DNA of 64,000 nt from an uncultured bacterium (GCA_938075305.1 CALJGV010000010.1:124001-188000); one strand, 5' to 3'. Numbered from the stretch's first letter, positions 1 through 8,568 are shown. Notes: generated from the letters alone by a model not told the origin. Numbers and translations: made by a program.

Positions 1-872
1 GAACCTCCGAGGACATCTCGACCGGCGACGCCGAGGAGATGGCGCTCTCGATGCAGGCCTACATGAGGGAGCGCATGAGCATGACGGACCTCCCTCAGCC
101 GCAGCTCCTGACGACGGACCTGGAGAACTCGGAGCAGTCCGTCCCCTTCACGTTCAGCGAGTTCCGGATGCTCCCCGGGTTCGAGGACAAGATGTTCGAG
201 GACTACTTCGGCCAGGACGAGGAGCGCATCCACGGCATCACGTCCTTCCTCACGGTCTACACATCTCCGGCGATGGGCGAGGAGGAGGAGGCGAGCGGGC
301 TCCCGGTGGGGGGCGGCGGCTGGGGCGTCAACGTCAACACCGCGCCCTTCGCGGTGCTCTCCGGCCTCTTCTCTGGTCGCGAATACCCGATCTCCATCTG
401 GGAGGGTGTGCGGGACTACCGCAACGAGCCCGAGGACCCGCTCGAGGAGGAGGAGGAGGAGGGCGTCGAGGACGTCGAACCCGAGCCCATGCTGGACGAG
501 TTCGGCGAGGAGATCTACCCCAAGCAGATCTTCGACAGCCTCGACGAACTCGAGGAGATCTACGACTTCCAGGCGCTCAACGAGGGGGACAAGTCGACCA
601 TCACCGAGTCGCTCGAGGTCACCAGCGACGTCTTCGAGATCGTGATCGCCGCGCGGATCTCGACAGCATCAGACGTGAACCAACGGCTGGACTTCGAGTC
701 GCGCCGCGAGCAGGAGGAGTACTTCCGTTCAGGGGAGCACCTGGTCCGCGTCGTGCGCTCCGTGGTTTGGCGACGCCCCCAGGACGACGACGTGGTGATC
801 TTGCCGCTCGTCCGCTGGGAGGTGCTCGACAACGCGCCGCTGCAGGTGCTCGACTTCCCGGACGAGGACTGA
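1..872 (+). CDS. GspK-like type II secretion minor pseudopilin, 3' part
   Basis: The reading frame is open from the first bases of the window, so the start lies upstream and about 290 C-terminal residues are seen. The motif NVNTAPFAVLSGL is the hallmark of the GspK/PulK family, which caps the type II secretion pseudopilus in the periplasm. Around it are acidic loops (runs of Glu after the GV/EDP segment) and a C-terminal beta region ending in FPDED. No other gsp gene is visible because the window begins here; upstream gsp genes would be expected. The gene stops 8 bp before the next start, so it may be cotranscribed with hyuB, although the functions look unrelated. The acidic insertion is longer than I would expect in enterobacterial GspK. 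Confidence 0.7.
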   Translation, partial: TSEDISTGDAEEMALSMQAYMRERMSMTDLPQPQLLTTDLENSEQSVPFTFSEFRMLPGFEDKMFEDYFGQDEERIHGITSFLTVYTSPAMGEEEEASGLPVGGGGWGVNVNTAPFAVLSGLFSGREYPISIWEGVRDYRNEPEDPLEEEEEEGVEDVEPEPMLDEFGEEIYPKQIFDSLDELEEIYDFQALNEGDKSTITESLEVTSDVFEIVIAARISTASDVNQRLDFESRREQEEYFRSGEHLVRVVRSVVWRRPQDDDVVILPLVRWEVLDNAPLQVLDFPDED

Positions 873-880
873 CCGCGCCG

Positions 881-2494
881 ATGACGGAGCCCACGGAGTC
901 GATCGACCCGCTCCGGGTCGAGGTCTTCCACCACCTCTTCGCCTCCGCGGCCGAGGAGATGGGGGTCGCGCTCCAGCGCTCCGCGTTCTCGGTCAACATC
1001 AAGGAGCGCCTCGACTTCTCCTGCGCCATCTTCGGTGCAGATGGGCGGGCCGTGGCCCAGGCGGCTCACCTCCCCGTGCACCTCGGGGCCACGCCCCTCT
1101 CCGTCGAGGCCGTGATCGCCACCCATGACCTTCGGCCGGGGGATATCGCCTTCCAGAACGACCCCTTCGGTGGCGGGACCCATCTGCCGGACATCACCTC
1201 CGTGGCACCGGTCTTCGCGCCGGGCGCGGACGGCCCCGACGATCGCCCCGCCTTCTACTGCGTCTCCCGTGCCCACCACGCCGACGTCGGCGGGGCATTC
1301 CCGGGCTCCATGGCGCCGGCGAGGGACGTACATGGTGAGGGGCTGCGGCTCCCGCCCATCCGCATGGTGCGCGGCGGAGAGATCGACGAGGACCTTCTGC
1401 GGGTGTTCCTCGCCAATATGAGGGTCCCGGACGAGCGGCGCGCGGACCTCTTCGCGCAGGTCGCGGCGAGCCACGCGGGGCACGCGCGGATGCAGGCGCT
1501 CATGGAGGAGCACGGTTCGGCCGAGCTGGCGGCCAGGGGGCGGGACCTCATCGCCTGGACGTCGATCCTCACCGGTCGCCGGATCGCCGACCTCCCCGAG
1601 GGGACCTGGTCATTCGAGGACTCCCTCGAGGGCGGCGCGGATGGGACGGGGGACCTGCTCCCGGTTCGCCTGACCCTGACGCGGAAGGGGAGCGGCTTGA
1701 CCTTCGACTTCCGCGAGAGCGCGCCCCAGGCGCTCGACGGGTCACCCGTGAACACCACGCGTGCGGTGACGGTCTCGGCGGTGGTCTACGGGATCCGGCT
1801 GCTCATGCCCGAGGGGACTCCGACCAACGCCGGACTGCTCGAGGGCGTCGAGGTCCTCACCACCCCAGGGACCGTGGTCGACGCGGCGTACCCTGCGCCG
1901 GTGGCAGCGGGGAACGTGGAGACGAGTCAGCGGCTGGTGGACGTCATCCTCGGCGCCTTCGGCCAGATGCTCCCTGGAGAGGTTCCCGCGGCGAGCGCCG
2001 GGACGATGAACAACCTCTCCTTCGGCGGTGTCAGGCTGGATGGGGAGGGCGGGTCCTTCACCCACTACGAGACCCATGGCGGCGGCGCAGGGGCGGGGCC
2101 AAGGCTCAGCGGCGCCCACGCAGTGCAGACGCACATGACGAACACGCGCAACACGCCGGTGGAGGCCCTGGAGAACGAGCTCCCTGTCCGTGTGGTGCGG
2201 CAGACCGTACGCCGCGGCACCGGGGGAGGCGGAGCCCGTCCGGGCGGAGATGGGCTCGTCCGTCGGCTGAGCTTCCTCACGGATGTCCGGCTCTCCTGGA
2301 TGGCCGAGCGACAGCGGTGCGCGCCCTTCGGGGTGGATGGGGGGGGCAGCGGAGCCCTGGGGGAGGCCTGGGTGCGACGGCCTGGCCAGGACGCAGACCA
2401 GCGGTTGACGCCCAAGGCGGCGCTGGACCTGCCGGCAAGGTCCGAGGTCGAGATCCGAACCCCTGGCGGCGGGGGGCACGGCGAGGCTCGGTAG
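881..2494 (+). CDS. Hydantoinase B/oxoprolinase family protein (HyuB-like)
   Basis: A protein of 537 residues from the ATG at 881. It starts with the family N-terminus (DPLRVEVFHHLFASAAEEMG) and carries the typical motifs NDPFGGGTHLPDITSVAPVF and RAHHADVGG in the first 140 residues, then a C-terminal GGDG...ERQRCAPFGVDGG...TPGGGGHG tail. This family forms the B subunit of ATP-dependent N-methylhydantoinase, 5-oxoprolinase or acetone-carboxylase-like enzymes and normally works with a HyuA subunit. No hyuA-like gene is present in the window, so substrate and partner cannot be assigned. Length and ends match full-length family members. It follows the pseudopilin gene by 8 bp. Confidence 0.85.
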   Translation: MTEPTESIDPLRVEVFHHLFASAAEEMGVALQRSAFSVNIKERLDFSCAIFGADGRAVAQAAHLPVHLGATPLSVEAVIATHDLRPGDIAFQNDPFGGGTHLPDITSVAPVFAPGADGPDDRPAFYCVSRAHHADVGGAFPGSMAPARDVHGEGLRLPPIRMVRGGEIDEDLLRVFLANMRVPDERRADLFAQVAASHAGHARMQALMEEHGSAELAARGRDLIAWTSILTGRRIADLPEGTWSFEDSLEGGADGTGDLLPVRLTLTRKGSGLTFDFRESAPQALDGSPVNTTRAVTVSAVVYGIRLLMPEGTPTNAGLLEGVEVLTTPGTVVDAAYPAPVAAGNVETSQRLVDVILGAFGQMLPGEVPAASAGTMNNLSFGGVRLDGEGGSFTHYETHGGGAGAGPRLSGAHAVQTHMTNTRNTPVEALENELPVRVVRQTVRRGTGGGGARPGGDGLVRRLSFLTDVRLSWMAERQRCAPFGVDGGGSGALGEAWVRRPGQDADQRLTPKAALDLPARSEVEIRTPGGGGHGEAR

Positions 2495-2673
2495 GGGCCC
2501 TCTCCCGGCGCCCCGACGGATGGCGGGCTGGACTGAGGCCGGTTCAGCGGTTCCAGGGGGAGCGGGGCAGGCAGGCCCGCTATCATCTCGGCCAAGCTCG
2601 TGTGGCCCCCGGCCATCCAAGGGGCCGCACCCCCTTCCCTTCACCTCTGCCCGGTCCCTGACCCGACCAGCCC

Positions 2674-4011
2674 ATGCCGTCTCTCAGTGTCTTTGGAGCC
2701 CAGTGGGGCGACGAGGGTAAGGGAAAGATCATCGATCTACTCAGCGACCGCGTCGACGTCGTGGTCCGTTACCAGGGGGGCGCCAACGCGGGGCACACCG
2801 TGGTCGTGGACGGGGTCAAGTGGGTCCTCCACCTGATCCCCTCGGGCATCCTCCACGAAGGCAAGGTCAACGTGATCGCCACGGGCGTTGCGATCGACCC
2901 CATCAAGCTCCTCGAGGAGATCGACGGCTTGGAGGAGCGCGGTGTCAGGGTCGGCCCGGCTCGGCTGCGTATCGCCGCCAACGCCCACGTCATCTTCGAG
3001 CAGCACAAGCGCATCGACGGCCTCTCGGAGCGCTGGAAGGGCGACGGCCGGATCGGTACCACCGGCCGCGGAATCGGCCCCGCCTACTCGGACAAGGCCT
3101 CTCGGACAGGGCTCCGGATCTGCGACCTGCTGGACGCCGAGCGCTGCGCCGAGCGCCTGCGCGCGAACCTCGCAGAGAAGAACGCGGTGATCGAGAAGGT
3201 CCACGACGAGGCCCCGCTCGACGTCGAGGCCATCGTCCAGCGCTACGTCGAGGTCGGTGCCCGTCTCGCGCCCTTCGTGGCCGACACCGGCGCCGAGCTG
3301 AGGAAGGCCCACCGTGATGGGCGGCGGATCCTCTTCGAGGGGGCCCAGGGCGTGATGCTCGACATCGACCATGGCACCTACCCGTTCGTGACCTCCTCGA
3401 ACACCGGCCCCGGCGGGATCCCCTCCGGTGCCGGCGTGCCCCCGAGCGCGGTGGGGCGCTCCATCGGGATCGCCAAGGCGTACTGCACGCGCGTGGGGGA
3501 GGGGCCCTTCCCCAGCGAGATGTTCGGCGACCAGGCGGATGAGCTGCGGGCCGCCGGGCATGAGTACGGCACGACCACCGGTCGGCCCCGTCGCGCCGGG
3601 TACTTCGACGCGGTGGCGGTACGCTACTGCCTCGACCTCGCCGGCGCCGCCGGGTGGATCATGACCAAGCTCGACGTGCTCTCGGGCCTCGGCGACCTCG
3701 AGGTCGTGACGGCCTACCGGTTCGGCGGCGAGACGTACAGCGAGTACCCCGCGCACCTCCCGACCCTCGACGGGATCGAGCTCGTGACCGAGACGCTCCC
3801 CGGTTGGTCGGAGGACGCGGCCTCCGCGCGGACCTTCGACGCCCTGCCCACGGCGGCGCAACGGTACGTGGAGCGGATCGAGGAGCTGGTCGCGACGCCC
3901 ATCGTCATGGTGTCGGTGGGGGCGGAGCGCGACGCGGTGATCGACCGTGCGCCGATCTTCGGTGCCGACTGGCAGGCGCCGGACCCCACCCCGGAGGGAG
4001 CGCTGTCGTGA
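2674..4011 (+). CDS. purA: Adenylosuccinate synthetase
   Basis: A 445-residue protein catalysing the GTP-dependent condensation of IMP and aspartate, the first step from IMP to AMP. The phosphate-binding loop GDEGKGK lies at residues 12-18, with Asp13 as catalytic base and His41 in GGANAGH; both positions coincide with the E. coli numbering. Further family blocks are EGAQGVMLDIDHGTYPFVTSSN and TTTGRPRR. It is preceded by 179 bp without a gene that carries a TATCAT hexamer at 2581-2586. It opens a compact operon: its GTGA end overlaps the GTG start of uppS by 4 bp. Confidence 0.97.
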   Translation: MPSLSVFGAQWGDEGKGKIIDLLSDRVDVVVRYQGGANAGHTVVVDGVKWVLHLIPSGILHEGKVNVIATGVAIDPIKLLEEIDGLEERGVRVGPARLRIAANAHVIFEQHKRIDGLSERWKGDGRIGTTGRGIGPAYSDKASRTGLRICDLLDAERCAERLRANLAEKNAVIEKVHDEAPLDVEAIVQRYVEVGARLAPFVADTGAELRKAHRDGRRILFEGAQGVMLDIDHGTYPFVTSSNTGPGGIPSGAGVPPSAVGRSIGIAKAYCTRVGEGPFPSEMFGDQADELRAAGHEYGTTTGRPRRAGYFDAVAVRYCLDLAGAAGWIMTKLDVLSGLGDLEVVTAYRFGGETYSEYPAHLPTLDGIELVTETLPGWSEDAASARTFDALPTAAQRYVERIEELVATPIVMVSVGAERDAVIDRAPIFGADWQAPDPTPEGALS

Positions 4012-4883
4012 GCCCGTGGAGTGGAGGGCACGACGGGGCCACCGGGCCGCCGGAGCCGACGCCTGAGGCTCTCGCGTTCCGCGAGTCGCTTGGAGGGGTC
4101 TTCCCCGACCACGTCGCCATCATCATGGATGGCAATGGCCGCTGGGCCCAGGAGCGCGGGTGGGTCCGTGTCCGCGGCCACAAGGAGGGCACCGAGTCGG
4201 TGCGCGCGATCACGACCGTCGCCGCCGAGCTTGGGTGCAAGAGCCTGACGCTGTACGCCTTCTCGCGAGAGAACTGGAAGCGGCCCGACTTCGAGGTCTC
4301 CACGCTCATGCGGCTCCTGCGCCTCTACCTGCGCCGTGAGCTCCGGACCCTGATGGAGAACGGCATCCGCCTCCTGGCGATCGGCCGTCTCTCAGACCTC
4401 CCCGAGTACGCCCAGCGGGCGCTGCGGGAGACCATGGAGAAGACGGCGGGCAACACCGGCATGGTCCTGCGGTTGGCCCTCTCCTACGGGGGGCGTACCG
4501 AGGTCGCCGACGCGCTGCGGTCCTTCAGCGAGGATGTGGCGGCGGGCCGCCGTCGACCCGAGGAGGTCGACGAGGAGACCCTCCGCGAGTACCTCTACGA
4601 CCCGGGCACAGGCGACCCTGACCTGATCATCCGCACCGCGGGTGAGATGCGGCTCTCCAACTTCCTGCTCTGGCAGGCCTCCTACGCCGAGTTCTACGTC
4701 ACGGAGGACTGCTGGCCCGACTTTCGTCGTCCTCAGTTCGAGGATGCGCTCCGCGCCTTCGCCGCGCGGAAGCGGAAGTTCGGCGCGCTCCCGGCGGAGG
4801 CCGAGGATCCGGCGGACCTCGAGGGGCTCGAGGACGTGCTCGAACTCGAGGGGAGCCCCGAGCACAGCGAGGGCGGGTCGTGA
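4008..4883 (+). CDS. uppS: Undecaprenyl diphosphate synthase (cis-prenyltransferase)
   Basis: A 291-residue protein from a GTG at 4008 that overlaps the purA stop by 4 bp, chosen because the uppS family N-terminus follows. It condenses IPP units onto FPP to make the C55 lipid carrier for peptidoglycan and O-antigen. The catalytic motif IIMDGNGRWA has Asp41; YAFSRENWKRP and RTAGEMRLSNFLLWQ are the other signature blocks (RTSGE in most relatives; here Ser is Ala). The first 30 residues and the last 40 (acidic, EDPADLEGLEDVLELEG) extend beyond the usual length of about 250. It overlaps cdsA by 4 bp, the classical uppS-cdsA pair. Confidence 0.95.
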   Translation: MSPWSGGHDGATGPPEPTPEALAFRESLGGVFPDHVAIIMDGNGRWAQERGWVRVRGHKEGTESVRAITTVAAELGCKSLTLYAFSRENWKRPDFEVSTLMRLLRLYLRRELRTLMENGIRLLAIGRLSDLPEYAQRALRETMEKTAGNTGMVLRLALSYGGRTEVADALRSFSEDVAAGRRRPEEVDEETLREYLYDPGTGDPDLIIRTAGEMRLSNFLLWQASYAEFYVTEDCWPDFRRPQFEDALRAFAARKRKFGALPAEAEDPADLEGLEDVLELEGSPEHSEGGS

Positions 4884-5794
4884 GTGCTTCGGGAGTCGAC
4901 GCCGCCGCGGCGAAGCGGGCGAAGCTGATCCTCCGAACCAAGGTCGGGTCGACGTTGGCCCTCTCGGTCGCGGGCCTGCTCTGGGCGGCCTCGCTGCCCG
5001 CGGGCGTGGCGCTCACCCTCGGCTTCGCGGTCGTGCTCTCCCTGTGGTCGATCCTCGAGGCGGGGCGGATGAGGATCTTCGGCGGGACGCCGGCGGTCAT
5101 CGGCGCCGTCACCGCTGTGGCTTACGGCGCTTACATGACCTGGCGGGACTTCGTCCCGGGCGGCGCTGAGGCGACGCAGCCTCCCCTCAGCGAGATCCCC
5201 CATACGCTCGCCTTGATCTTGATCGTCAGCGCCCTGGCGGGCTTCGCTGGGCGAGCGATCGCGAGCCTGAAACACCCGACCTCGAATCTTGCCGGCGCAG
5301 GCCCCTTCCTGGGGCTCATGGCCCTGGTCGCGCTTCCGCTCCTCGCGCTCGTCCCCATCCGCCTCGCCGGCGGCGCCGGCGGGCTGGCGGTCTATCTCGT
5401 CCTGGCCAAGATCGGTGACATCGCCGGCTACTACGTCGGGAGCACCATGGGGAAGCGGCACCCGTTCCCGAACCTCAGTCCGGGCAAGACCGTGGCGGGC
5501 TGTGTGGCTTCCCTGCTGGTCGGCATCGGCGCAGGGGCGGGCTTCGTGCTCTCCGGAGCCCTTGATGGGGCGCGCTTCGGGGTGGTCTCCGGGATCATCC
5601 TCGGGCTGGTCGTGAACGTCACTGCTCAGGCCGGCGACCTGATGGAGAGCGGCTTCAAGCGCCGCGCCAACGTCAAGGACTCGGGGACCACGTTCGGTCC
5701 GTCCGGCGGCATGCTTGACCTCGTCGATAGCCTCCTTCTTTCTGCTCCGCTCGTCGCTTTCCTGTGGCCTCTCCTCTTCGAGATGCCCTCCTGA
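4880..5794 (+). CDS. cdsA: Phosphatidate cytidylyltransferase
   Basis: A 304-residue polytopic inner-membrane protein from a GTG start that overlaps the uppS stop by 4 bp. It makes CDP-diacylglycerol from phosphatidic acid and CTP, feeding phospholipid synthesis, including the phosphatidylserine route implied by psd at 47.8 kb. About eight hydrophobic segments are visible. The CDS signature near the C-terminus reads KRRANVKDSGTTFGPSGGML followed by DLVDS; the usual PGHGG is PSGGM here but the paired acidic residues are kept. The N-terminus is more hydrophilic for about 25 residues. The dxr/rseP genes that often follow cdsA are absent; phoH follows instead after 12 bp. Confidence 0.92.
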   Translation: MSASGVDAAAAKRAKLILRTKVGSTLALSVAGLLWAASLPAGVALTLGFAVVLSLWSILEAGRMRIFGGTPAVIGAVTAVAYGAYMTWRDFVPGGAEATQPPLSEIPHTLALILIVSALAGFAGRAIASLKHPTSNLAGAGPFLGLMALVALPLLALVPIRLAGGAGGLAVYLVLAKIGDIAGYYVGSTMGKRHPFPNLSPGKTVAGCVASLLVGIGAGAGFVLSGALDGARFGVVSGIILGLVVNVTAQAGDLMESGFKRRANVKDSGTTFGPSGGMLDLVDSLLLSAPLVAFLWPLLFEMPS

Positions 5795-5806
5795 TCGTCC
5801 CGCACC

Positions 5807-6901
5807 TTGCCCGAACACACGATCCCGCTGCGCTCCCACGAGGAGGCAATCCTCGTCCTTGGTCCCTACGATCGCTACGCGCGACTGTTACGGCAGGACC
5901 TCGACATTGAGATCTATGCGCGCGCGGGCAACCTGCGGCTCAAGGGTTCCAACGACGGGATCCAGGCCGCGGCGGAGCGGATCGACCATCTGCTCGGGAA
6001 GGCGCGCAAGGGTCGCGACCTGAGCGTGCGTGAGATCGAGGGGATCCTGCTGAATCGGACCCCGGTGACCGCCGAGACCGCCCCCGCCACCGGCGAGCGA
6101 CGCGGTGGGCCGAGGGATTCGGGCGGCGCAAGCCAGTCGCCTTCCGGCTCCAAGTGGGGTGGTTCGCACCGTCCTGCGGTGGTTCGCTTCCGCCCGCGAC
6201 CGGTCGAGCCGCGCAGCGAGAACCAGCGCCGCTACTTCGAGGCCATCGAGAAGAACGACCTCGTGTTCGGGCTGGGACCTGCCGGTACAGGGAAGACCTA
6301 CCTCGCGGTCGCTGCCGCGGTGCAGCGTCTGCGCCGTGGAAAGGTCCGGCGCCTGATCATCACGCGACCGGTGGTGGAGGCTGGGGAGCACCTCGGCTTC
6401 TTGCCGGGCGACCTGCAGCAGAAGCTCAACCCCTACCTACGGCCGATCTACGACGCGCTGCGGGACATGATCGAGGCGGAGGACCTCGCACGCATGGAGG
6501 AGGCTGGCATCATCGAGATCGCGCCCCTCGCCTACATGCGTGGCCGGACTCTCTCGAATGCGTTCGTCATCCTGGACGAGGGGCAGAACACCACGGCCTC
6601 GCAGATGAAGATGTTCCTGACGCGGCTCGGGGAGGGCTCGAGCATGGTCGTCACCGGCGACCCCTCACAGAACGACCTCCCGCGGAACCAGCGGAGCGGG
6701 CTCGTGGACGGCGCGCGGCGTCTCCGGGGCTTCGAGGGCGTTGGGTTCATCGAGTTCGAGGCGGCGGACGTGGTGCGGCACCCGCTGGTGGCGCAGATCG
6801 TCCGGGCCTATGACCGCGACGGCCGGGACCGCGGCTCGGCCCCCGGCGAGGGCCGCTCCGACGGCCCCGCGGAAGGCGCCTCCGGGGGGGCCTCCGAGTG
6901 A
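5807..6901 (+). CDS. phoH: PhoH-like ATPase (YbeZ/PhoL type)
   Basis: A 364-residue protein from a TTG start 12 bp after cdsA; no ATG or GTG lies between the cdsA stop and the conserved N-terminus. The first ~75 residues match the KH-like nucleic-acid-binding region of PhoH proteins. A Gly/Ser-rich linker follows, then the ATPase domain with Walker A GPAGTGKT at about residue 156 and Walker B FVILDEGQNTT. In E. coli YbeZ partners the endoribonuclease YbeY in rRNA/RNA processing; here too the two genes overlap (4 bp). The C-terminus ends in a Gly/Asp-rich tail of about 25 residues that is probably disordered. Confidence 0.93.
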   Translation: MPEHTIPLRSHEEAILVLGPYDRYARLLRQDLDIEIYARAGNLRLKGSNDGIQAAAERIDHLLGKARKGRDLSVREIEGILLNRTPVTAETAPATGERRGGPRDSGGASQSPSGSKWGGSHRPAVVRFRPRPVEPRSENQRRYFEAIEKNDLVFGLGPAGTGKTYLAVAAAVQRLRRGKVRRLIITRPVVEAGEHLGFLPGDLQQKLNPYLRPIYDALRDMIEAEDLARMEEAGIIEIAPLAYMRGRTLSNAFVILDEGQNTTASQMKMFLTRLGEGSSMVVTGDPSQNDLPRNQRSGLVDGARRLRGFEGVGFIEFEAADVVRHPLVAQIVRAYDRDGRDRGSAPGEGRSDGPAEGASGGASE

Positions 6902-7365
6902 CCGAGGGGTCCGTCGTCTGGACGGTGCCCGAGGTCCCCGGGGAGCTTGGCGAGTCAGGCGCGCTGGCTGCCCTCGGGGCGGCCCTCGCCCACGGGGGGA
7001 AGGCGGAGCTCCGTGTGGACGTCATCTTCGTGGATGATGCGGAGCTCGCCCGGCTCCACGGCCAGTTCCTCGGCGACCCGACCCGCACGGACGTGATCAC
7101 CTTCGACCTGAGGGACGACGGGGTGCCGGATGAGCACGGCCCGGACGGGGAGATCTACGTGAGCGTGGAGCGGGCCCGAGAGGTCGCAGCGGCGCGAGGA
7201 TCCTCGGTGGAAAGGGAGCAGGCGCTCTACGTGGTGCACGGCGCCCTTCACCTCGTTGGCTTCGACGATCATGAGCCGGAGGAGCGCGCCGCCATGCGGT
7301 CAGCGGAGGCGGTTGTCATGGAGCGTCTCGGTTACGACGAGGACCTCGGCGAGCACGAAGTCTGA
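6898..7365 (+). CDS. ybeY: Endoribonuclease YbeY
   Basis: A 155-residue protein from a GTG that overlaps the phoH stop by 4 bp. YbeY is a zinc-dependent RNase for 16S rRNA 3' maturation and ribosome quality control. The metal site HGALHLVGFDDH begins at about His114: His114 and His118 are in the canonical HxxxH spacing, but the third ligand position (+10) is Asp124 and His125 follows one residue later. The TDVITFDL block near residue 64 is also typical. It closes the purA operon. A weak plus-strand hairpin (7385-7403) followed by TTTT at 7413-7416 may be the end of the transcript. Confidence 0.92.
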   Translation: MTEGSVVWTVPEVPGELGESGALAALGAALAHGGKAELRVDVIFVDDAELARLHGQFLGDPTRTDVITFDLRDDGVPDEHGPDGEIYVSVERAREVAAARGSSVEREQALYVVHGALHLVGFDDHEPEERAAMRSAEAVVMERLGYDEDLGEHEV

Positions 7366-7725
7366 ACCCTTCAAGCATGCCGTCGGCGGGACGCGAGGCC
7401 GCCCACGGACCGTTTTCAAACCAAAAAAATGTGCGCCCTCCAGAGGGGCGCTGCGGGGACGCAGAACGGCCCCGTCGGGGTGCTAGGAGCTAATTGGGAG
7501 CGTTTCCGAGTGGGGGGACATTGCGCCGAGGTGACGCACTCGGGCGCGCTGGCAGAGGAACTGTTGAACGGGCTGGTCTCGTATCGGTACCTACTACTCA
7601 GAGAGTGCACCTCGAGCCATCGCTCGGCGACACGGCGGACCGCCCGGTGACCTCTTCAAACCCGTACATCACTCGACTTGGCGCCTCAATCCGACCCCAC
7701 CTCTGAACCTGGATCGTCCCCCGGG
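7366..7725. other. Non-coding stretch between ybeY and the sigma-factor gene
   Basis: No convincing coding sequence. Seen here are: a GGCGG/CCGCC hairpin at 7385-7403 just after ybeY; a strong hairpin with a T7 tract oriented to the minus strand at 7423-7451; a CCCC/GGGG hairpin near 7469-7479; and an imperfect stem GCGCCGAG/CTCGGGCGC at 7523-7547. The base composition is less GC-skewed than in the flanking genes. The region probably holds the sigma-factor promoter and possibly a short minus-strand RNA, but I recognised no known RNA family (tmRNA, RNase P, SRP and 6S were considered). Confidence 0.5.
7423..7451 (-). terminator. Intrinsic terminator for a minus-strand transcript
   Basis: Read on the minus strand, a perfect 6-bp stem GCGCCC/GGGCGC with a 7-nt loop is followed after 3 nt by seven consecutive T. 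This is a textbook rho-independent terminator in a region where T-tracts are otherwise rare. No minus-strand gene lies upstream of it: the nearest sequence in that direction is the leader and 5' end of the plus-strand sigma gene. Confidence 0.65.
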
Positions 7726-8523
7726 ATGCCTGGCAGCAGCGCGTCTCCCGCGGGTGCCGAGGCCGAGCTGATCGACGTCCTTTGGGCCGCCTTCCGGTCC
7801 GATCCTGGCGACGACACCCGGAACGCGCTCGTCGAGCACTACCAGCCGCTCATCAAGCAGATCGTCCGTCGCTTCGGCGCCCGGCTTCCCCGGACGGTGG
7901 ATCGTGGCGACCTCATGACCGCCGGCAACGTGGGCCTCATCAGCGCGGTGAAGGGCTTCGACCCGGAGCGGGGGGTGCGCTTCGAGTCCTACTGTGAGCT
8001 TCGGGTGAAGGGTGCGCTGCTCGATGAGCTGCGCTCCCAGGACTGGCTCCCCCGCCCGTGGCGCCAGAAGATCGAACAGCAGAAGCGGACGGTCGAGCAG
8101 CTCCGCCGCGAGTGGGGGAGGAACCCGAACGACAACGAGGTCGCGTCGGCGATGGGGTTCGACCTCGACGTCTACCAGCAGACCTTCGGCGTCGGCCTCC
8201 CGGGGACCCCCAGTGGTTCCATGCCCGCGGATGACGGCGGAGAGGATGGGAGCGGGGCCAGCCCCCTCGACATCGTTCAGGACCAGGGCGTGGACGCCCC
8301 TGGCGACCGGCTGTCGCGGGACGAGCTGATGAAGCTGGTCTCCCAGCGCATGTCGGACCAGGAGCGCCGCATCGTGTACCTGAAGTACTGGGAAGAGCTG
8401 CCCATGCGTGAGATCGGTGACCTCACCGGGCTCTCCGAGTCGCGGGTGTGCAAGATCCACACCCGGCTCATCGAGCGGCTCCAGGACCGCTTCCGCGCGC
8501 ACGAGGCCGACACGCTCGTCTGA
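7726..8523 (+). CDS. RNA polymerase sigma factor, FliA/WhiG (sigma28) family
   Basis: A 265-residue protein from the ATG at 7726; an in-frame TTG at 7678 would add 16 Ser/Pro-rich residues. Region 2 contains NALVEHYQPLIKQIVRRFG and GLISAVKGFDPERGVRFESY, with the family-typical VKGALLDELRSQDWLPR. Region 4 near the C-terminus has ERRIVYLKYWEELPMREIG and a helix-turn-helix ending SESRVCKIHTRL. This family drives flagellar, sporulation or other specialised regulons. No flagellar or chemotaxis genes are in the window, so its regulon is unknown. There is no obvious anti-sigma (FlgM-like) gene next to it. Confidence 0.9.
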   Translation: MPGSSASPAGAEAELIDVLWAAFRSDPGDDTRNALVEHYQPLIKQIVRRFGARLPRTVDRGDLMTAGNVGLISAVKGFDPERGVRFESYCELRVKGALLDELRSQDWLPRPWRQKIEQQKRTVEQLRREWGRNPNDNEVASAMGFDLDVYQQTFGVGLPGTPSGSMPADDGGEDGSGASPLDIVQDQGVDAPGDRLSRDELMKLVSQRMSDQERRIVYLKYWEELPMREIGDLTGLSESRVCKIHTRLIERLQDRFRAHEADTLV

Positions 8524-8548
8524 CGCCTCGCGGCGCCTGGCCGAAAGA

Positions 8549-8568
8549 GAGAGGGCCCGGACCCTCTC
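8549..8568. terminator. Hairpin downstream of the sigma-factor gene
   Basis: A perfect 7-bp stem GAGAGGG/CCCTCTC with a 6-nt loop lies 25 bp after the sigma-factor stop. No T-tract follows on the plus strand, so termination activity is only inferred. Confidence 0.35.

Noticed and set aside
7416-7610. Small minus-strand frame of 64 codons before the sigma gene
   Set aside because: Its stop lies beyond the T7 terminator of the same strand, and the sequence is low-complexity with no homology I recognise.
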